Assembly (NCBI GenBank): GCA_964546355.1
Contig: CAZJJM010000036.1
Span: 1 to 5,369, forward strand
Source: JADLDV01 sp964546355
GTDB lineage: Bacteria > Patescibacteriota > Minisyncoccia > Phycocordibacterales > UBA9973
DNA: 5,369 bases
Reading direction: 5' to 3'
The first letter of the stretch is position 1. Each line of letters starts with the position of its first letter. Below the pieces are notes generated by a model. It was given only the letters and a program-made list of their open reading frames with translations, had not been told where the DNA came from and made no database searches. Shown here piece after piece: positions 1 to 4,875 of the stretch. The translations under genes and the position numbers were made by a program.

Positions 1-1299
1 AAAAAACAACAAAAGAGTCCTCTAAAAAAACCGACAAAAGCGGTTAAAAAAGTAGTGAAAAAATCACCAAAACCTGTTGCTAAAAAATCTGTTGTAAAAA
101 AAGCTCCTCCAAAAAAAGTCGTAAAAAAGGTTGTTTCAAAAAAGACTCCTCCTAAAAAAGTTGCTCCAGTAGTAAAGTCAAAGAAAACTGCCGTAGTAAA
201 AACTAAAGAGAAAAAACCTTCTGCAAAATCTAAAGCAGAACAATTTCGTGTACATGCACAAGAATTGATCGAAAAGGGAAGAAAGCGCGGGTTTATTACC
301 TATGATGAGATTTTGAAATATTTCCCTGATATTGAAACAAACATCCCATTTCTTGATGAATTGTACGAAGAACTGACTGTTGCTGGTGTTGACGTTCTTG
401 AGGGTGGAAACTTGCTCAATATCGACACTGAAGTCAAAGAAGTAAAGTATGGCAAAGAAGCATCTGCGTATGATTCAATTCAAATTTATTTGAAAGAAAT
501 CGGACAGTATCCACTCCTCTCTGCTCTCGAAGAACGTACACTCGCTCAACGTATCGAGGCACATGACCTTGAAGCAAAGAATCTTCTTGCTCGTGCGAAC
601 CTCCGTCTCGTGGTATCTATTGCAAAGAAATATGATGGTCGTACATCCAGTCTTTCATTACTTGATCTTATTCAAGAAGGAAACCTCGGACTTTTTAAAG
701 CTGTAGAAAAATTTGATTGGACAAAAGGATATAAATTTTCAACCTATGCGACGTGGTGGATTCGTCAATCAATCACTCGTGCGCTTGCAGACCAATCTCG
801 TACGATTCGTATCCCTGTGCACATGGTAGAGACCATCTCAAAATACAAACAAGTGTTTCGTCGTCTTTCTCAAGATCTCGGACGTGATCCACTTGCAGAA
901 GAAATTGCCACTGAAATGGGTATTGAAGTAGAAAAAGTGCATGTCATTGAAAGTATCAGTCAGGACACTGTTTCCCTTGAGAAGCCTATCGGTGATGATG
1001 ATGAGAAATCAACACTTGGTGAATTTGTGGCTGATGATAAAATTCTTCGCCCAGACCAAGATGCTGCACATCGTATTCTCTCTGATCAGATCAAGGAAGT
1101 ACTCGATGAGCTTTCTCCAAAAGAACGCAAAATCCTCGATCTTCGCTATGGGTTGATCGAATGTGTACAAAACACTCATGAAGAAGTGGGTCAAGAATTC
1201 GGTGTTACTCGTGAGCGTATTCGTCAGATTGAAGCAAAGGTTCATGACAAACTTCGTCAGAATGATAAGATTCAACGTTTGAAGAATTATTTTGATTAA
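1..1299 (+). CDS. rpoD: RNA polymerase primary sigma factor RpoD (sigma-70 family), 5' end outside window
   Basis: Directs RNA polymerase core to housekeeping promoters. The frame is open from base 1, so the gene starts upstream; the GTG at 55 is only an internal Val codon in a Lys/Pro/Val-rich tail of repeated KK-x-PKK units. Numbering residues from that codon: region 1.1 is about 61-118 (ELIEKGRKRGFITYDEI), region 1.2 about 139-170, region 2 about 175-250, region 3 about 251-330, region 4 about 340-414. There is no large insert between regions 1.2 and 2, unlike E. coli. The -10-reading residues Q238, T241 and W234/W235 are present, as are H256 and E259, equivalent to the E. coli residues for extended -10. 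Region 2 has two extra residues (GRTSSLSLLD, compared with the usual GRGLSFLD), which I recall from Parcubacteria. Region 4.2 keeps the -35 readers in VTRERIRQIE but has unusual changes nearby: THEEVG for TLEEVG and KVHDKL for KALRKL. The family call is certain. Confidence 0.96.
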   Translation, partial: KKQQKSPLKKPTKAVKKVVKKSPKPVAKKSVVKKAPPKKVVKKVVSKKTPPKKVAPVVKSKKTAVVKTKEKKPSAKSKAEQFRVHAQELIEKGRKRGFITYDEILKYFPDIETNIPFLDELYEELTVAGVDVLEGGNLLNIDTEVKEVKYGKEASAYDSIQIYLKEIGQYPLLSALEERTLAQRIEAHDLEAKNLLARANLRLVVSIAKKYDGRTSSLSLLDLIQEGNLGLFKAVEKFDWTKGYKFSTYATWWIRQSITRALADQSRTIRIPVHMVETISKYKQVFRRLSQDLGRDPLAEEIATEMGIEVEKVHVIESISQDTVSLEKPIGDDDEKSTLGEFVADDKILRPDQDAAHRILSDQIKEVLDELSPKERKILDLRYGLIECVQNTHEEVGQEFGVTRERIRQIEAKVHDKLRQNDKIQRLKNYFD

Positions 1300-1303
1300 A
1301 GCC

Positions 1304-1350
1304 TAATTACACTAAAAAATCCCTGAATCAGGGATTTTTTAGTGTAATTA
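1304..1350. terminator. Bidirectional intrinsic terminator between convergent rpoD and dsbA-like genes
   Basis: A perfect 22-bp inverted repeat (1304-1325 pairs with 1329-1350) with a 3-nt loop. The GC-rich core CCCTG/CAGGG is flanked by A6 on the left and T6 on the right, so each strand has a hairpin followed by a U-run. It starts 5 nt after the rpoD stop codon and ends 13 nt before the stop codon of the gene on the other strand, so it can serve both. No other terminator is seen between the two genes. Confidence 0.93.
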
Positions 1351-1363
1351 TTTCAGTTGTATC

Positions 1364-2128
1364 TTATTGCGCTTTTGTCTTATCCGCAATCTCTTTTGAT
1401 GCAAGAAGTGTGTCAATTACTTTTGAAATATCTTCATATGAACCAGCTCCGTATACAGGAACGAATTCAAGAGAACCATTGATTGCAATGTAACTTTGTG
1501 GAGTACCTCGCACTTCAGCAGTGACACCTTCTTGGAACATTGCCTCAACTTTATCTTTGAATGTTCCTGCGCTGAGACAGTCATTGAATTGTTTTTCATC
1601 TATGCCGATTTTCTTTGCTTCAACAGGGAGTTGTGTAAGACTGTTCGGATCAGCTTGCGGGATTTTTTCAAAGAGGGCATCTGTGTATTTCCAGAATGCG
1701 TCATTTCCACCAAGAGAGGCGACGCACTCAGCTGCTTGTGCTTTTGTTCCTGCATCAGGATGGAGGATTTGTCCGCGAGCATTTGGTTTATCAATAGGGT
1801 AGTGACGGTACACCCACGCAACTTTTCCGTCGTATTTTTTCATGACTTGATTCATAGTACTGTGGAATTTTTTACAAAATACACAGTCATAATCAGCGTA
1901 TTCAATAATCACTACAGGAGCTGTGATACTGCCACGAATATGATCATCCTTATCCATTAGTTTGATATCTACTTCAACCATTGATTCGGTATCAGTGGTG
2001 AGTGAGTCTGTATTCTTTGGATCTTTTTTACTAATACTGTTTGAATACATAATCGCTCCTGCAATAAGTATTCCAGCTATGATAATAGCGACCGTTGGTG
2101 ATAATGTTGGTTGTGTTTTTTGTTCCAT
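1364..2128 (-). CDS. Membrane-anchored DsbA-like thiol-disulfide oxidoreductase (thioredoxin fold)
   Basis: A 254-residue protein expected to make or shuffle disulfide bonds in proteins outside the cytoplasmic membrane. Residues 12-29 form one hydrophobic N-terminal helix (PTVAIIIAGILIAG), a signal anchor with a lysine before it, then a polar linker of about 35 residues. The DsbA/Thioredoxin_4-like domain runs from about 52 to 245: strand VVIIEYADYD, redox pair C82-V-F-C85, an inserted helical domain, and the cis-proline loop GTP (P210) next to the active site. C135 and C184 lie in the helical insert and could form a structural bond, as in BdbD-like relatives (inference). I chose ATG 2128 because it directly precedes the anchor and follows a good extended -10. 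An in-frame ATG at 2236 would add 36 residues encoded across the promoter region. The gene is monocistronic, converges on rpoD and has no Shine-Dalgarno. Reductant or oxidant partner (DsbB or VKOR type) is not in the window. Confidence 0.92.
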   Translation of the reverse strand: MEQKTQPTLSPTVAIIIAGILIAGAIMYSNSISKKDPKNTDSLTTDTESMVEVDIKLMDKDDHIRGSITAPVVIIEYADYDCVFCKKFHSTMNQVMKKYDGKVAWVYRHYPIDKPNARGQILHPDAGTKAQAAECVASLGGNDAFWKYTDALFEKIPQADPNSLTQLPVEAKKIGIDEKQFNDCLSAGTFKDKVEAMFQEGVTAEVRGTPQSYIAINGSLEFVPVYGAGSYEDISKVIDTLLASKEIADKTKAQ

Positions 2129-2137
2129 ATAGTAGAA

Positions 2138-2146
2138 AGTATAGCA
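2138..2146 (-). promoter_or_regulatory. Extended -10 promoter of the dsbA-like gene, predicted leaderless
   Basis: On the - strand this reads TGCTATACT, a TGn extended -10 followed by TATACT (5 of 6 matches to TATAAT). Nine nt separate the hexamer from the ATG at 2128. With normal spacing the transcript starts at about 2131-2130, leaving only 2-3 nt before the start codon. No TTGACA-like -35 is seen at 16-18 bp, as expected when an extended -10 is used. The stretch from the hexamer to the ATG is nearly identical to that in front of the aldolase gene. Confidence 0.65.
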
Positions 2147-2179
2147 TATAGAAAAAAGTATTCTATAAAAACTTCCATA

Positions 2180-2207
2180 TTGACTTATTATATCACCCCT
2201 GTATGCT
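2180..2207 (+). promoter_or_regulatory. Weak candidate promoter of the orphan repeat-protein gene
   Basis: TTGACT (2180-2185, 5 of 6 matches to the -35 consensus) is followed after 16 bp by TATGCT (2202-2207, 4 of 6 matches to TATAAT). The predicted start is near 2214, leaving a leader of about 24 nt with no Shine-Dalgarno before ATG 2238. An alternative -10, TATAGA at 2211-2216, has no matching -35. Of the promoters listed here this is the least certain. Confidence 0.25.
2187..2195 (-). promoter_or_regulatory. Second, perfect-consensus extended -10 upstream of the dsbA-like gene
   Basis: The - strand reads TGATATAAT, the exact extended -10 consensus. Predicted transcription start is about 2180, which would give the dsbA-like gene a leader of about 52 nt. 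No clear -35 is present. An ATG at 2178 lies 8 nt after the hexamer, the same spacing as at the aldolase promoter, but it opens a different frame of 33 codons. The site overlaps the weak + strand promoter proposed for the divergent orphan gene. Confidence 0.5.
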
Positions 2208-2237
2208 GGGTATAGACTTTGAAAATAAATATACACT

Positions 2238-2747
2238 ATGAAAAATAAGCAAAATTTAGAAAGTTTTGATGTTGATAAAATGTCAGAAAGAATAGTAAGA
2301 TACTATTCAAGCGATGCAATTTTGAAGAAATTGGAACCACTAACTACTCAAAAGAATTTTGATGATTCGAAAAAAGCTTTAGAAATAGTTCAATTAGCTA
2401 CCATTCCTTTTGAAATAAAAACTATTTGGCAGGACATACCTAATAATTCTGAAGTAAAATGGTATGCATATCAACAATGGGATAAACTTGGTATAAGTTG
2501 CTTGGAATCTATCTGTGAACCAAAGGATATTGCTAAACTTCGTGATGATTGTCCTGAAAATTCGCAATCTCGATGGACTGCAAATAATAAGCTTGAAACA
2601 ATAGTTTTGGTAAGAATTAAAACACTGGATAATCCAGATGATCTTATGTCTTTCTGTGATTTACTGACCGAAGATTCTTTCGTAGTAGATATTATTTTGA
2701 GGAAAATAGCGAAACAATTCGGCTGGATAGAACCAGAAAATAATTAA
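2238..2747 (+). CDS. Orphan 169-residue protein with 38-residue helical (HEAT-like) repeats
   Basis: I do not recognise a named family. The protein has no signal peptide or membrane segment and is rich in Lys, Asp, Glu and Asn, so it is probably cytoplasmic. From residue 57 it is built of units of exactly 38 residues: prolines at 57, 95 and 133, serines at 71, 109 and 147, and the pattern P-x-(N/E)-N-S-x-x-(K/R)-W-x-A in the first two units (IPNNSEVKWYA and CPENSQSRWTA). This resembles short bacterial HEAT-like repeats, in which R-x-x-A-x-x-K-L starts the second helix, and suggests a small alpha-solenoid for protein binding (inference). Residues 1-56 are also helical-looking but do not fit the register. 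Four of its six Arg codons are AGA/AGG, whereas neighbouring rpoD mostly uses CGT, which hints at low expression or a foreign origin. ATG 2238 is the first ATG of the frame; ATG 2280 is an alternative. It stands alone, divergent from the dsbA-like gene and closed by its own terminator. Confidence 0.8.
   Translation: MKNKQNLESFDVDKMSERIVRYYSSDAILKKLEPLTTQKNFDDSKKALEIVQLATIPFEIKTIWQDIPNNSEVKWYAYQQWDKLGISCLESICEPKDIAKLRDDCPENSQSRWTANNKLETIVLVRIKTLDNPDDLMSFCDLLTEDSFVVDIILRKIAKQFGWIEPENN
2406..2744 (+). repeat. Coding region of three 38-residue protein repeat units
   Basis: Units are encoded at 2406-2519 (residues 57-94), 2520-2633 (95-132) and 2634-2744 (133-169, one residue short). Aligned without gaps, they share Pro at position 1, Ile/Ile/Leu at 4, Asp/Asp/Leu at 10, Pro/Pro/Thr at 12, Asn/Asn/Asp at 14, Ser in all three at 15, Lys/Arg/Val at 18, Trp/Trp/Asp at 19 and Ala/Ala/Ile at 21. 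Units 1 and 2 are clearly alike and unit 3 is degenerate. The DNA itself is not obviously repeated, so the duplication is old or maintained only at protein level. Confidence 0.6.
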
Positions 2748-2766
2748 AACCAGCTAAAACTTATTG

Positions 2767-2798
2767 AATCCCACAGAACATGTTTTGTGGGATTTTTT
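2767..2798 (+). terminator. Intrinsic terminator after the orphan repeat-protein gene
   Basis: AATCCCACA (2767-2775) pairs perfectly with TGTGGGATT (2786-2794), with three further weak pairs inside (G-U, A-U, A-U) and a 4-nt loop. A run of six T (2793-2798) follows the GC core. It begins 19 nt after the stop codon and separates this gene from the glycosyltransferase promoter that starts just downstream. Confidence 0.9.
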
Positions 2799-2807
2799 AC
2801 GACGATA

Positions 2808-2835
2808 TTGATTTTTCTGTAAAAAATGATATAAT
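2808..2835 (+). promoter_or_regulatory. Promoter of the glycosyltransferase operon, near-leaderless
   Basis: TGATATAAT at 2827-2835 is a perfect extended -10. TTGATT at 2808-2813 (4 of 6 to TTGACA) lies 16 bp upstream of the hexamer. The predicted start is about 2842, five nt before ATG 2847. The short leader, GTTTT, has no ribosome binding site. This is the best promoter in the window because both elements are present. Confidence 0.7.
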
Positions 2836-2846
2836 GTTGATGTTTT

Positions 2847-4127
2847 ATGGATTTCTCACACTTTTCCCAAATCTCTTTTTATTTCTTTAGTTTTCTTGCG
2901 TTGTACGCGCAAGTGTTTTTTCTCGTGACCTTTTTTGAGCGACGGAAGGATATCCTTGTTCGAACAGAGCCGATTACGCTCAAACGGTACCCATCTGTGA
3001 CCGTGATTGTCCCGTGTTACAACGAAGAAGCAACTATTTATAAAACAGTCCGGTCTCTTCTCGCGCTTGATTACCCAAAGAATAAACTCAATATTATTCT
3101 TATTGATGACGGGAGTAAGGATCGCACATGGGAGACAATACAGCGCTTTTCTAAATATCCAAATATTTCTGCGTATAAAAAAGAAAATGGCGGCAAGCAT
3201 ACTGCAATGAATTTTGGTATTGAACGTACCACCACAGAACTCGTCGGAGGACTCGATGCGGATTCATTTGTAGATAGCCAAGCACTCAAGCGTATCGTGA
3301 CATATTTTACAGACAAAACAGTTATGGCAGTCGCTCCATCTATTGTTGTTTCTGAGCCAAAAAATCTCATCCAGAAGGCACAAAAAGCAGAATATGATAT
3401 GGCTATTTATACCAAGAAAATGCTCGGTTTTCTTGGTGGTATTCACGTGACCCCTGGACCTTTTTCTATTTTTCGCAAAAAAGTCTTTGATGAGCTTGGT
3501 CCGTTCCGTAAAGCGCATAATACTGAAGACCAAGAAATAGCTCTTCGCATGCAAGAACATGGGTATCGTATCGAACATTGTGTTGATGCGTATGTCTACA
3601 CAGTAAGTCCAAATACTGTTGGTAAATTATATAGACAACGGTTACGTTGGGTCTATGGATTTATCAAAAATGCATTTGATTACCGCCGTCTGTTGTTTAA
3701 AAGAAAGTATGGCAACATCGGACTGTTTACATTGCCGTCTGGTATTATTTCTGTATCAGCAGCAGTATTCATGTTCGGATTTCTTGTGTATAACGTATTT
3801 TCTTTTATAAAAGAAAAAGTATCTCTTGCTAGGGTTGTGGGTATAGAAAATGTCGTATCAACTACATCAAGACATTTTGATTGGTTTTTTGTAAACACAC
3901 AGGCACTTATTTTTATTTCTATTTTGATTTATGTGTCAGTAATTACGTCACTTGTGCTGGGTCGTCGAATGATAGAAGGAAAAGTAAAGCTTCGCCTTGA
4001 TATCTTGTATTTTATCTTTATTTTCAGTATTATAGCTCCATTCTGGCTATTAAAGGCGATTTGGAATGCAATCCGTTCCAAGGAGTCAAGTTGGACATTT
4101 GAACGTCGAGTTATTGCTAAAAAATAA
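2847..4127 (+). CDS. Membrane-bound processive family 2 glycosyltransferase (hyaluronan/PNAG synthase-like)
   Basis: A 426-residue enzyme of the PgaC/IcaA/NodC/HAS type, which joins sugars from UDP-sugars on the cytoplasmic face and extrudes the chain through the membrane. Membrane segments are about 7-30, 291-321, 347-372 and 383-408. The GT-A domain lies between the first and second. The expected motifs all appear in order: the nucleotide-binding opening VTVIVPCYNE (51-60), IDDGSKD (86-92), GGKHTAMN (115-122), the metal-binding DADS (137-140), TPGPFSIFR (202-210), the catalytic TEDQE (226-230) and the processivity motif QRLRW (264-268). Length matches PgaC/IcaA (about 410-440), and no PilZ domain is present. 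Which polymer it makes cannot be read from sequence; PNAG-like, hyaluronan-like or chitin-like are all possible. ATG 2847 directly precedes the first membrane helix and follows the promoter by 11 nt. It is the first gene of a probable operon with the CTDC protein. No PgaD/IcaD-like or deacetylase gene is adjacent. Confidence 0.92.
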   Translation: MDFSHFSQISFYFFSFLALYAQVFFLVTFFERRKDILVRTEPITLKRYPSVTVIVPCYNEEATIYKTVRSLLALDYPKNKLNIILIDDGSKDRTWETIQRFSKYPNISAYKKENGGKHTAMNFGIERTTTELVGGLDADSFVDSQALKRIVTYFTDKTVMAVAPSIVVSEPKNLIQKAQKAEYDMAIYTKKMLGFLGGIHVTPGPFSIFRKKVFDELGPFRKAHNTEDQEIALRMQEHGYRIEHCVDAYVYTVSPNTVGKLYRQRLRWVYGFIKNAFDYRRLLFKRKYGNIGLFTLPSGIISVSAAVFMFGFLVYNVFSFIKEKVSLARVVGIENVVSTTSRHFDWFFVNTQALIFISILIYVSVITSLVLGRRMIEGKVKLRLDILYFIFIFSIIAPFWLLKAIWNAIRSKESSWTFERRVIAKK

Positions 4128-4137
4128 ACATACTTTT

Positions 4138-4821
4138 ATGGAACCATACAGAACTATTGATTGGAAAAAATACGTCATTGTCTTACTGATTACAGGAGCA
4201 TTGTTTTCTTCTGCCTTTTTTTTGAGTAATTATTTTAGTGAAAAAAAGCTTTCTCAAGTCAAAACAATTCAAGATAAGATTGCTATTGATATCCTTTCTT
4301 CAGAAACACAATTTGCATTACTTGAAGATCAGTCATGTAAAGATGTAAATAACTCTATCCTTTCTCAAGAACTCAATTCGCTTGCAGAAAAGATTGATTA
4401 CACAGAAAAGAACATTGGTGATACAGAACAAATTATGGCTCTCAAGAAATATTACTCATTGTTGCAAATCAAAGATTATCTTTTGATGCAAAAAGTAAGT
4501 GAGCGTTGTGGATTCAAGTCAGAATTTATTTTATATTTTTACGCTACTGAAAACGAATGTACAGATTGTGTAAAACAAAGTTATGTCCTTACTGATGTTC
4601 GTGAGAAATACCCACAACTCCGCGTGTATTCATTTGATTACAACCTCGACCTCTCTGCTATCAAAGCCCTCATTTCTATTTATAAGATAGATAAAAATCT
4701 TCCTGTGCTTGTGATCAATAAGCGTGTATACAACGGACTACAATCTGTGGAAGAAATTGAAAAAGCAATTCCTGGATTGAAAGCACAGGTAAAAAAAGAG
4801 ATTAAAAAAGATATTCAATAA
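4138..4821 (+). CDS. Membrane-anchored thioredoxin-fold protein with CTDC motif
   Basis: A 227-residue protein of unassigned family. Residues 12-31 form one hydrophobic helix preceded by two lysines, so the rest should face outside the cytoplasm. Residues 35-125 look helical and carry C67 and C124 near the two ends, possibly forming a disulfide that closes a helical hairpin (inference). Residues 129-212 look like a thioredoxin/glutaredoxin fold: strand FILYFYATENE, redox pair C141-T-D-C144, strand RVYSFDYN, cis-proline in NLPVLVIN (P189), then a YNGLQSVEEIEKAI helix. I recall similar helical-hairpin plus CxxC proteins in CPR bacteria and DPANN archaea, but know no assigned role. ATG 4138 lies 10 nt after the glycosyltransferase stop codon and just before the anchor; the in-frame ATG 4066 would overlap that gene by 62 nt. 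There is no Shine-Dalgarno, so translation probably depends on re-initiation. It likely shares the glycosyltransferase promoter and ends at the terminator touching its stop codon. Confidence 0.85.
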   Translation: MEPYRTIDWKKYVIVLLITGALFSSAFFLSNYFSEKKLSQVKTIQDKIAIDILSSETQFALLEDQSCKDVNNSILSQELNSLAEKIDYTEKNIGDTEQIMALKKYYSLLQIKDYLLMQKVSERCGFKSEFILYFYATENECTDCVKQSYVLTDVREKYPQLRVYSFDYNLDLSAIKALISIYKIDKNLPVLVINKRVYNGLQSVEEIEKAIPGLKAQVKKEIKKDIQ

Positions 4822-4854
4822 TATAAAAACCCTCCAATATGAGGGTTTTTATAT
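4821..4854 (+). terminator. Intrinsic terminator closing the glycosyltransferase operon
   Basis: A perfect 14-bp inverted repeat (4821-4834 pairs with 4841-4854) with a 6-nt loop (CAATAT). The core CCCTC/GAGGG is followed by T5 and a further AT-rich tail. The left arm begins with the last base of the upstream TAA stop codon. The matching A-run on the other side could let it act in both directions, but no gene converges on it here. Confidence 0.9.
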
Positions 4855-4858
4855 TTTC

Positions 4859-4867
4859 TGATATACT
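4859..4867 (+). promoter_or_regulatory. Extended -10 promoter of the aldolase gene, predicted leaderless
   Basis: TGATATACT is a TGn extended -10 with a 5-of-6 hexamer. The predicted start is A4874, two nt before ATG 4876, so the mRNA should be leaderless. No -35 consensus is visible at 16-18 bp; that position is occupied by the right arm of the preceding terminator. The block from the hexamer to the ATG, TATACTTTCTCTATATG, matches the one before the dsbA-like gene except for one inserted base. Confidence 0.65.
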
Positions 4868-4875
4868 TTCTCTAT

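Noticed and set aside
55..57. GTG as the start codon of the sigma factor
   Set aside because: The same frame stays open to base 1 and encodes the same Lys/Pro-rich composition upstream, so the GTG is most likely an internal Val codon.
1496..1960. 154-codon open frame on the + strand antisense to the dsbA-like gene
   Set aside because: It lies wholly within a well-supported gene, has no promoter or coherent domain, and looks like a complementary-strand shadow.
2230..2235. TATACA as a -10 for the orphan gene
   Set aside because: It ends 2 nt before ATG 2238, so transcription would start inside the coding region.
2129..2236. 36-residue N-terminal extension of the dsbA-like protein from ATG 2236
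   Set aside because: It would be encoded across both predicted promoters and place an odd Tyr/Phe-rich segment before a normal signal anchor.
4115..4123. TGCTAAAAA as an internal promoter for the CTDC gene
   Set aside because: The hexamer matches only 4 of 6 positions, there is no -35, and it lies in the AAA-rich 3' end of the upstream coding region.
4066..4137. Upstream start of the CTDC protein inside the glycosyltransferase gene
   Set aside because: The added residues are a frame-shifted shadow of the glycosyltransferase C-terminus; ATG 4138 directly precedes the membrane anchor.
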